Below, piece by piece: positions 1 through 8,730 of a stretch of DNA of 64,000 bases. The stretch lies in the NCBI GenBank assembly GCA_905221605.1, contig CAJNDS010001524.1, positions 534,736 to 598,735 of the forward strand, in the 5' to 3' direction. This stretch comes from Symbiodinium natans. Taxonomy: Eukaryota > Sar > Dinophyceae > Suessiales > Symbiodiniaceae. Position 1 is the stretch's first letter, and the number at the start of each line of letters is the position of its first letter. The notes under the pieces were generated by a model. The model was not told where the DNA came from. It worked only from the letters and a program-made list of their open reading frames with translations, and did not search any database. The translations under genes were made by a program, and so were the position numbers.

Positions 1-149
1 TGAAACCACAATCCCCTCCCCCCAAAGACTATACTATGTCTACAATGGGGGGGGGATACAGGGGTACAGTATTCAAATCTTAGGGGGGGCTTAAATTGGG
101 AGGGGATTACGGAAGTCCAGGCTGAAGGTGTGAGACATCCACACATGAG

Positions 150-1151
150 GCCATCCTCCCGATGGCAGCCAGGAACTACGTCGCGAACGTGGCCAGCATG
201 GGTAGGAGATGATGGTGGTGGCTGCCTGAGGAGCCCAGACTTGCCAAGACTGGAGGGTTTTTAAGGGTTAGAAGTTCATGGTCCGGGATTTTTAAGGTTT
301 AGAGAGCTTAGAGTTTGCAACAACATCCGACAAGATGCCCCAAGAACCTTACATGTCCATGGGTATGGGGCTCTTAGTAGAGAATCATGGAATTCCTTAC
401 CTTATGTCCTCCTAGAATCCCAAAACATTAGACCCTAAACCTGATTATGTTATAGTATACGAACTAGGATTCTACCAAACTGGGAGCAGGCTTGAGGTTC
501 TTGGGGTGCATCCTCGGCCCTAAGCCTCACTGTGCATGCCCGCTGCAAAGAGGGTTTGGGATTTGGGTTTTGGGGTTTTGGGGTTTAGCGTTGGGGTTTG
601 GGGTTTGGGGTTTGGGGTTTGGGGTTTGGGGTTTGGGGTTTGGGGTTTGGGGTTTGGGGTTTAGGGTTTAGGGTTTAGGGTTTAGGGACTCCAAAACAAG
701 GAGGCTCCGCCTCTCAACAGCGCGTGCTCAGACGAAGGCAAAGGTGCTTTGAGCCAGGTCTTCGGGCAGGTGGCCGGCGTCGTTGGCGAAGGACTCGGCC
801 CCAAACCTCGGTCATTATCTTTAAGTGCTTAGGGTTTCGGGTTTAGGGTTTAAGGTTTCGGGTTTAGGGTATGGGGTTTAGGGTTTGGGGTTTGGGGGTT
901 TAGGGTTTAGGGTTTGGGGTTTAGGGGACCCCAGTAACCATATTACTATAAGGGCACCCTTTTTGGGTGGGTTACTTGACAAGGGAACCCATAACCCAAA
1001 GACTTATCACCCAATTCAGGGCCCTCATAACCTATTCAGGACTAGGGGGCCCCTACATGTACTCCCACAGTACACACTGTTCATTGAGCCTTCGAATAAG
1101 ACACTCGAAGAAGAGCTGGATCAGCTGCTCGTGCCCAACCTGCGCGGCAAG
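150..1151 (+). CDS. 3' part of a plus-strand gene, copy A (exons 150-201, 704-810, 1089-1151)
   Basis: Unrecognised protein. Three exons are supported by conservation with copy B. 150-201 reads AILPMAARNYVANVASM, follows AG|G and ends at a GT donor. 704-810 contains GALSQVFGQVAGVVGEG, follows AG|G and ends before GTCATT. 1089-1151 reads PSNKTLEEELDQLLVPN, a short acidic amphipathic segment, and ends before GTCTTG. The phases of the first two do not join directly, so at least one small exon is missing. Introns hold TTTGGGG and TTTAGGG repeat and an introner remnant. The gene converges on the ankyrin gene. Start and stop were not found. Confidence 0.5.
572..690 (+). repeat. Telomere-type array, TTTGGGG then TTTAGGG
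   Basis: About a dozen TTTGGGG units pass into TTTAGGG units in an intron of the plus-strand gene. Copy B has a shorter array at the matching place, interrupted by the element at 9000-9257. Confidence 0.9.
925..1010 (+). mobile_element. Introner family I remnant
   Basis: Contains the family core (CCAGTAACCATATTA, then TTACTTGACAAGGGAACCCATAACCC) but has lost the outer TTGGTAGC end and the right inverted end. The matching copy B element at 9439-9558 is intact. Both lie just after the donor of the exon ending at 810 or 9430. Confidence 0.7.
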
Positions 1152-1654
1152 GTCTTGTCGTCCAATGGGGGGTTTAGGGTTTAGGTTTAGGGAACCTTAA
1201 ACCCTGATCACGCTGTTGGCGCTCTAGGTTTTGGGGCTCTGGGGAATTCTCTGAGCTGTTGGAGCTAGAAGCTTTGCTCGAAGGTCATAGCTACGAGTAA
1301 AAATATTATAAGTAAACTAGCCTACGACGTAACGCGCGATCACCTGAAATAAGGCACTTATGAACCTTAAAGTAGGACAAAACGACATGATTTCCTACCA
1401 GAGTCATGGGTTTCAAAATTTAACCACAACCGGAAAAGCTCTTGTGTTGAATTCTAGTCGTGGCTTACGGCTTGGGGCTCTTTTTGGGTACTGCTACAGA
1501 TGCTGCGGCTCACAACAGGAAGCCCATACAAGGGACTATAGCTTAGAGAACTGACCATTTGGCTCAGCTCAGGCTTCGAAGGAACCCGCGTAGAGGAGCC
1601 TCAGTTACCAATAGATCCTCCTCTGCGAAAGCCCTACTTAGTTGTCCGGTTAAC

Positions 1655-1725
1655 CTTTGGGAATACAAGGGGATTATAGTACCCCAAAAAGGTTAAAGGT
1701 TTACCTACTCTACTACTAGGCCTAT
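1655..1725. repeat. Small hairpin element (AACCTTTGGG...AAAAGGTTAAAGG)
   Basis: Inverted ends TTAACCTTTGGG and CCAAAAAGGTTAA enclose about 40 bases. A related copy lies at 35975-36060 and shares the flank TACCTRCTCTWCTACTAG. The matching position in copy B lacks it. Confidence 0.5.
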
Positions 1726-1854
1726 ACCAATGCAATATGACATGCTCAAGAATCAGTACCCATATTGACACTTCACATTTAGACCTTAAAGCTTTAAACT
1801 CTTTAAACCCTGAAACCCTGAAACCCTTAACCCTACGCTTCCGATATGCCCCGA

Positions 1855-4800
1855 CTAAAGAGGCAAATGATGGGGGCAGGCGGCCAGGGCCGCGACGCCG
1901 AGGGGTGAGATGCCAGGCAAGTCAGCATACAAGCGCGTCATCATGTTGCCTCATTCGGGCGGGGCGGGGTGGGTTCAGTTTAGGATCGCAGGGCCGTAGT
2001 ACCATACAGTTACTTAGTGACTCTGAAGGCTTGCTGGGGTCTCGGGATGTTGCTCTTCGGCTTCCTGTGAAAACAACTTCAGATGATGCTTTGGGTACGA
2101 GCATGCCATCCACGACAACTGCCAACTTTCCGAGCTGCAGTTTGAATATCCGAAGACCGCTGTTCGGAGACGAGCTGTTCGGGTTTTCCAAAGAAGGTTT
2201 CTTGGCGGCCTGTAAGGCAAGTTGACATCAGCGCGATGTGCCAAAAGCAGCTTGGCAGTCTCGACCGCCCTGCAGTTGCCGCGCGAAAGCAATGCGACAG
2301 CATGCAGTGGGCGTGAAGCCTTGCTGGGGTCGCAGCGGTACGAGATAAGAGCTTGAACTGTATCCGCAGAGGCGAAGGACGCAGCGCCGCTCAACGTATC
2401 ATGTGAAATCTCTGCACGATGTTCCACAAGTGTCTTCACATGCTCGGGTGTTCGGCAGAAGTATAGCGCCTGCAGGCCAGTTCTACCGCGGGCATTGACA
2501 TCAGCGCGAAGTTCGAGGAGTGTCGTGAGGACTGCAGCATCCTGCCGCGACTTCGCTGCTGCCATGAGGGCCGTCTGCTTATCGAAGTACCCAAGACTGC
2601 TCATGCCTTCGAGGGCGTGGTTCATGTTTGCACGGCTCTCTGCCAGCAGTCGCAGAGTGTGGGCGTCGCCAGAGAAGACTGCGCACATGACCTTGCTTGT
2701 CTTGAGATGTGAAGTTAAGCCTGTTTACACCATACAGTCACATGCATGCCTTACCCTAAATTTTCGTTGTTTCGTGCAGTAGTCAGCATTCATCAAAACC
2801 GTTCAAAACCAACGTGAACAGCAATTCTCAAGCGCAGCCTCGTGGCTGCATTCATGCCGGTGTCGTCCTCCACGGCTTCTCTCAAGTTGGCAAACTGGAA
2901 GTGTCGCAGGAATTCGTCCAAGTGTCTCCATTTCCTCTGCCGACGCAGGAGGTTCGGGCTCAGGGCTGCCCAAAAGCGGTAGTGGGATAAAGGGCCTTTC
3001 TCTTGCAAGTGCCGGATCTTACCTTCCACGGCCACCTCACCCAGTCGGACGACCTCTGCGCGGTCGGCTTCAATAGTGAAATCCCCATCCACAATGCCTC
3101 AGACGAGTCTTTCTGGATCGGAGAGCACTACGGAAAAGGCAGGGGGTTTAGGGGTTTAGGGTTTAGGGTTCAGGGCTTTGCGTTTAGGGTTTAGGGTTCA
3201 GGGAGCACGTCTCCTAACGCCCTCTGAGGTGCTTCTGTTCTGCCAGTCCAGTGGGAACATAAACTCGGCGTCCGTGGCAGAGTACACAACAATGACAGAG
3301 GTGTCGGACTTGCTTGACAGAAGTCGGCACCACAACTCAGCACGGCACCACCTCCACCGTTGCCAGAAGACCCCACATGACACTTCTTTGTTAGCAGCCC
3401 GACTTAAACCCCTGAACCCTGAAGGCACGATATAGGCGATATAGGTTGCCGTAATATTGCTGCAGAACTCGCCATGAAACTTCTCAAGTAGAGCACCCCA
3501 AAACATCCGAACCCTGTAAACCTACGCCCCTAAGCTCTTTCCGATTCGAGGGCGCCCTCTCGACATCCACGTGGCGTAGTTCCTCGGCCAGTGCGGGGGA
3601 AGTGAAAATAGTAAAGATATAAACCCTAAACCCTAAAATTACAGTATTGTGATATCAGCAACCGGAGTATCCCATTTCATCTATTTGTGGCATCGGGGGG
3701 CTTAGGGAGAACTGTGCGCTCAGCTCGTGCGAAGACGAAGGGCTACAGCGGCACTAGGTTGACCTTTGGGGTTTCTGAGTGGTTGCTACCTCAGAAGGTT
3801 TTGGTGCAGGCTTTAGGGTCTAGGGGGGTTTTGAGTCTTAAGTGAGTTATGACGTCTGACATGGGTACTCGACAAAGGGAAAAGCAAAAGTTTCCAATGA
3901 CCCCAAAGAATCACGTGCCGACCCGAATCTTTGTGAGACAGCTCGGGCACCAACGCCAGGAAGAGATTGCAGAGCTCCACCTTAAGCATTTGGGGAACCA
4001 GAAGGCTCCCTAAGCCCTTCGGGGTGGGTTTAGGGTTTAGTTTAGTGCTTGGGGTTTCTGGGGTTGTTTGGAAGGGTTAGGATGTAAGCTGAATTCCGGT
4101 GCCCCCGAGGTGCATAGGCTGGAATGCTCTGAACCGCCAGAGCCGCGTCGGTCTTCGTGGCCTCCTCATTGACTCCGGGCATCCGAGCTGTGATTTGAGG
4201 GATCGCGAACCTCAGTAGGCAAGCCACCATATTATGATGAGGGAACCCACAACCCTATGAGGAACCGTGAGGTAGGCCTGCCACCAGGTTGTACTGAAGG
4301 TGCCCTTATTGGGGGTTTCTTTCAAACAAGGGAGCCCAGAACCCAATAAGCGCCAAAAGGGGGCACCGCTGGGGCTAATTTGCCAAGGAGCCAGTCGAGG
4401 AAGAGAAACCCGCCGGCGATCTGTTGCCGAGTGCCAGGCGACAGGCGCTTCTCGTCGTGGCGAGACGCACTGTCTTCTGTAATCTCCAATGTCCCGTCAA
4501 TCACCCCACCAAGCGTCTCCCGCAGAACCTTCATCTGCTCGCCCTGGGGGTCCGGATGCGCAGAGCTGAGCCACTGGTGCGAAACGAAGATCACGAACAT
4601 GCCCGGCTGAAATTGGTGCAGCACGCCCTTCTCCTGCAGTTTGCCGTGGGGCTCCGGGGGGCCGCGCATCTGCATGAAATCGGACACCTGCCCACTACCA
4701 ACTACGGCAAACCCTGCTACACCTCCCATGCAGGGGGATTGCACAAATCACATTCACCCCGGCCCTGCCGCCAATCCTACTTCGGAAATGGGTAGGAACG

Positions 4801-5069
4801 GCGAAGGCTACAAGCTCAAAGCTTATAGTACAGGGGCCGATTCAAGTCGAACGGGTCTTCAGGGCAGCTTTACATCGCCATGTCCTGAATGAAGGAGCTA
4901 CAAGGGAAGATCTTTGGTAATTCTTGTGTTGCGGGCTTTGGGGGGGAGGGGGAGGGGAACGGCTGCGGCAAACCGCCTTGACAGCCCACAAGGGGAAGTA
5001 GCAGTCATGCACGCTGGTCTGCGGGCCGCCGGTGGGCGGCTCACTCTGCGTGCACAGGGAGGCTCCCAT
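1855..5069 (-). CDS. Ankyrin-repeat protein with N-terminal SHQWL domain, copy A
   Basis: Nine exons join in phase: 5069-4977, 4687-4392, 4210-4084, 3980-3858, 3582-3560, 3351-3221, 3097-2832, 2691-2103, 1949-1855 (580 residues). The protein starts MGASLC, a pattern typical of N-myristoylation with nearby palmitoylation. Next is VFSHQWLS-type sequence (FVSHQWLSSAHPDPQG), common in dinoflagellate ankyrin proteins, then a segment of unknown role. Ankyrin repeats fill exon 8, with ALMAAAKS, LLELRADVNAR, VEHRAEI and KLLLAHRADVN. Comparison with copy B gives synonymous or conservative changes in exons 6 and 8, supporting the frame. A shows damage: the donors of exons 3 (4-base loss), 4 and 7 (GT to TT) are altered, and a 2-base difference shortens the C terminus. 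It may be decaying. Function beyond protein binding at a membrane is inference. Confidence 0.8.
3142..3204 (+). repeat. Telomere-repeat insertion in an ankyrin-gene intron, copy A only
   Basis: Sixty-three bases of TTTAGGG-type repeat sit between GGCA and GCACG. Copy B has the two flanks directly abutting at about 13127. The site lies in the 60-base GC-AG intron between exons 6 and 7, so the insertion doubles the intron without touching the exons. Confidence 0.8.
4211..4391 (-). mobile_element. Ankyrin intron derived from an old family I introner, copy A
   Basis: The intron after exon 2 contains diverged family I sequence (TTATTGGGGG...AAGGGAGCCCAGAACCC...GGCACCGCTGGGGC). Copy B has the same at 14395-14505, so this insertion predates the duplication, unlike the one at 14631-14743. 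Confidence 0.55.
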
Positions 5070-5375
5070 GGCTTTTCAGGCTGTTGGGTTTGGGCTTTTT
5101 GGGGTTGTGGGGTTGAGGGTTCTAGGGGTTCGGGCCAGGGTTCAAGGTTGGAGGGTTTTAGGGCTTTAGGGCTTGTAGGGGCTTATGATTCTAGGGGTTG
5201 GGGGGTTAGGGCAGGGTTGAGGATTTAGGGGTTCCCTAATCCCTAACCCCGAAACCTTTTAGGCTTGAATGGTTTTAGGGGTTGTGGATGGTTTGGGTCG
5301 TGGGCTTCCGGGGCTTCAGGCCACCTGGAGTTGCCAGCTAAAGCATAGAAACACTCACCATGCGTATGTGTATGT

Positions 5376-5382
5376 GAATGTG

Positions 5383-5415
<33 letters not shown>

Positions 5416-5420
5416 GTGCT
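5376..5420. repeat. TA/TG microsatellite at the left edge of the 2.7-kb element
   Basis: Alternating TATG and TA repeats. Copy B has only TATGTATGG here (about 15657), and matching TATATGTATATGTATG lies beyond the right end of the element at 8125-8140. Confidence 0.85.
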
Positions 5421-5639
5421 CACCCCCCCCCCCTCGACAGACCCCGGAAGCAAAAAAAGGGCTGAGGGCGCGACGGACAGCATAGCTGCACACAGTAGCC
5501 AGACACGTTAACACACAATGGAGCATATTTTTTTCGATTAGTACGGCTTTGTGTTCGCAATGAAAGATGCAGACAGATGTGAGAAGGACGCATGCTGTAA
5601 GGACCTGAACAATTTGCTCGACATCGTGGATTGCTATTA

Positions 5640-6835
5640 ATTTTAATAAGATTGCTCTTAGTTTTACTTGGGTTCCTATTAAGTTTATTAGGATTCATAG
5701 GCTTCGTATGAGTTCAATAGGAATCCTATTTAAATCAATAGGAACCCCATTAAAATGAATGAGAACCCTATTGAAATTAAGACGAGTCCTTTTTGAAAAC
5801 TTAGTAAGAATCCTAGTACAATTAATAAGAACCTGGTTGAAATACGTAGAAGCTCCTATTAAAATTTCTTGGCGTCCTAAATTCAGAGGAACCATAGGAA
5901 GGCCATTCAAATGAATAGGAACCCTTTTGAATTCATAGGAATGCTATTAAAATTAATAGGAACCCTACAAAAGAATCTATGAATTCTTTTTAAGAGTAAC
6001 AGGAATCCGTGTAACATGAAGATGAATCCTATTAAGGATTAAGAGGAGCCAACAAAATTCTATAAAAAAAGTAATGTGGACCCTTGAAAGCTTAAAACAA
6101 TAAGAGTCGTACTGTTAGAATTATAATAAACCCTATTAAAACATTTAATTAACAGGATTGCTAATAAAACAAATGAGAGTTACAATAACATTACTTCGAG
6201 TCCAATTGAAATGAATAGGGAACAGGATTTAAAACCATAATCGGAGCACTGTGGAATCTAGTCGGAATCCTATGAACATTATTCGGAATCCTGTCAACAC
6301 GAATGAGAAACCCTGTTAAAATGAATACGAAGCCTATTCCAATTAATCAGAAGCCTTTTTGAATGAATAGGAAGCTTGTCAAAGCAAAAGGAACCCAATT
6401 AGAAATTGTAAGACATCTTATGAAAATGAATAAGAAGCCTATTGAAATTAATAGGAATATGTATAAAGTTTGTTATGAAGCTTATTAAAATTCCAAGACT
6501 TTTATTAAAACTAACTAGGAAGAAGAATGCTATTACAATTACTCAGAATCGTATTCCAATTATTTGGCATTTGATTAAAATGAATAGGAATCAGTATTAA
6601 ACCCAATAAAGTCCTTTAACAGGCATCCTTTAAAATCTAATACGAACCCCATTAAACAAATACAGGAATCCCATTGCCATTGAAGATCACTTAGAATGCT
6701 AGTAAAATGATTAGGAGTCTATTAATTAAATAAGGACTCCCGTTAAAAGTGAACAGGAGTATTCTTGAATTTAATAGGCAGCCTAAAACATAATAAGGGA
6801 TCATATAAGAACCCCTGAAAATCTCTTATCAAAAT
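5640..6835. repeat. AT-rich degenerate short-repeat block inside the 2.7-kb element
   Basis: Roughly 25-30 base units with the theme AATAGGAAYCCTATTAAAATT repeat in imperfect direct and inverted form for about 1.2 kb. No open frame of interest. Base composition is far more AT-rich than its surroundings. Confidence 0.75.
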
Positions 6836-6837
6836 CC

Positions 6838-8045
6838 AGTTTCAAAACATCCAAAAATCCAAACATCCAAACATCCACCCCAAAGGTTTGGATTTTTGGA
6901 AACTCGAGCGGGAGGCGACATGTGTGTGTGGGCAGAAGCGCAGCATCAAGCACTTTTCCTCGCACTTCCGTAAGCAACTCCAGTAGCTGTTGCTAGCATA
7001 GCTCTCTGTGTTTTTAATATGTTTCATATTTCTCATGAGTGTAGAACCCCTAAAAGAATCTCACCAAAACCTGAGTTTCCAAAAATCCAAAAATCCAAAA
7101 ATCCCAACCCAAGTTTCGGGTTTTTGGAAACTCGAGGAATTTGCTCAAATCCAAAAAAAACCAAAATTCCTCGAGTTTCCAAAATTCCAAAAATCCAAAA
7201 ATCCCAACCCCAGTTTCGGATTTTTGGAAACTCGAGGAATTTGCTCAAAATCAAAAAAAACCCAAAATTCCTCGAGTTTCCAAAATTCCCAAAATCCAAA
7301 AATTCCACCCCAAGGTTTGGATTTTTAGAAACTCGAGCGGGAGCCTCGAAATCCAAAAAAACCCAAAATTCCTCGAGTTTCCAAAATTCCAAAAATCCAA
7401 AAATCCCAACCCCAGTTTCGGATTTTTGGAAACTCGAGGAATTTGCTCAAAATCCAAAAAACCCAAAATTCCTCGAGTTTCCAAAATTCCCAAAATCCAA
7501 AAATTCCACCCCAAGGTTTGGATTTTTAGAAACTCGAGCGGGAGCCTCGAAATCCAACAAAACCCAAAATTCCTCGAGTTTCCAAAATTCCAAAAATCCA
7601 AAAACCCCAACCCCAGTTTCGGATTGTTGGAAACTCGAGGAATTTGCTCAAAATCCAAAAAAACCCAAAATTCTCGAGTTTCCAAAAATCCGAAACTGGG
7701 GTTGAGATTTTTGGATTTTTGGAATTTTGGAAACTCGAGGAATTTTGGGTTTTTTTGGATTTTGAGCAAATTCCTCGAGTTTCCAACAATCCGAAACTGG
7801 GGTTGGGGTTTTTGGATTTTGGGAATTTTGGAAACTCGAGGAATTTTTGGTTTTGTTGGATTTTGAGCAAATTCCTCGAGTTTCCAAAAATCCGAAACTG
7901 GGGTTGGGATTTTTGGATTTTTGGATTTTGGAAACTCGAGGAATTTTGGGTTTTTTTGGATTTTGAGCAAATTCCTCGAGTTTCCAAACATCCGAAACTT
8001 GGGTTGGGTTTTTTTGGATTTTTGGAAACTCGAGGAATTTTGGAG
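6838..8045. repeat. CTCGAG array with an internal orientation switch
   Basis: About ten units of roughly 100 bases carry CTCGAGTTTCC, CCAAAAATCC, AACCCCAGTTTCGG and GAGGAATTTGCTCAAAATCC. The first unit at about 6838-6910 is separated by 150 bases of other sequence. From about 7676 the same units run in reverse, so the block is one large palindrome; each CTCGAG-to-CTCGAG segment can itself fold. Long open frames here on both strands come from the repeat. Confidence 0.88.
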
Positions 8046-8232
8046 TGGTGCTTTTCCCCCCGCCCCCTTCCTGAACAGACCGGAAATATTCTTCCGGGGT
8101 CTGTCGAGGGGGGGGGGGGGGGACCATATATGTATATGTATGCCGTATAGAGACAGTAAAAATGTAAATTCACCCAAATTTTTCAATCAAGCATGCCGTG
8201 CAATAAGTGCCCTAACCCGTAAACCCTAAACC

Positions 8233-8452
8233 AGCAACCCTAAACCCTAAACCGTTGCGCGTTAGTCTCCGTCTCTTGTTAGGGGGGGGGGGGGGGAGGC
8301 AGGGAGGAAGATGCCCCAAAACCATTAGCGCTCCAACCCGCGCACATAGTCCGGAACAGTCCAACCCTAAACCCTAACCCCTACACCCTAAACCCTAAAC
8401 CCTAAACCCTAGACCCTAAACCCTAAACCCTAAACCCTAAACCCTAAACCAA
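8233..8452 (-). repeat. CCCTAAA arrays and a G run at the junction of copies A and B
   Basis: CCCTAAA units at 8233-8252 and 8362-8452 flank a run of about 16 G at 8281-8297. Copy A ends here and copy B begins shortly after. Confidence 0.85.
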
Positions 8453-8730
8453 AAGCCTCCTTTTGACAACGCTTGCTGCCCGCCCTTCAGGGCTCGATGC
8501 CTCGAAGTTCGGGAATCAGAGGCCCGAAGAAGAACAAACCATAATCCACTCCCCCTAATCTTAAACCCCCCCTACCCCCTAGCATGAATACCCCCACGCC
8601 CATATACTATAATATGACTATAAATTGGGGGGGTATGTATATAATATTAGGGGTTTAATATTAGGCGGAGGGGATTGCAGAAGTCATCCATATTTGGCGG
8701 AGGGGATTGCAGAAGTCATCCACACATGAG

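Larger units (their letters stand above)
5421..8122. mobile_element. 2.7-kb non-autonomous element with terminal inverted repeats, copy A only
   Basis: The left end (5421-5450, C run then TCGACAGACCCCGGAAG) and right end (8091-8122, CTTCCGGGGTCTGTCGA then G run) are perfect inverted repeats of about 18 bases plus the homopolymer. Flanking sequence on both sides (CACTCACCATGCG and GTATAGAGACAGTA) is continuous in copy B at about 15640-15675, the empty site. The interior has no credible gene. From left to right it holds about 190 bases of single-copy sequence, an AT-rich degenerate repeat (5640-6835), and an inverted CTCGAG array (7080-8045). No transposase was seen, so mobilisation in trans is inferred. 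Confidence 0.82.
1..8340. repeat. Tandem segmental duplication, copy A
   Basis: Aligns in order with copy B (8520-15830): the plus-strand exons, the minus-strand ankyrin gene, and the tail at 8138-8330 all have counterparts. The left end is cut by the window. Copy A differs by a 2.7-kb inserted element (5421-8122), a 63-bp telomere-repeat insertion (3142-3204) and the absence of about 1 kb that copy B has at 10.55-11.58 kb. Confidence 0.88.

Noticed and set aside
1552-1570. CCATTTGGCTCAGCTC, similar to the dinoflagellate spliced leader CCATTTTGGCTCAAG
   Set aside because: Only a partial match, present in both copies A and B (also about 10487), not next to a coding start. Probably coincidence.
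7008-8229. Open frames of 60-311 codons on both strands (PKIQKSQP-type)
   Set aside because: They arise from the CTCGAG array; frames are open in several registers at once and have no start or splice context.
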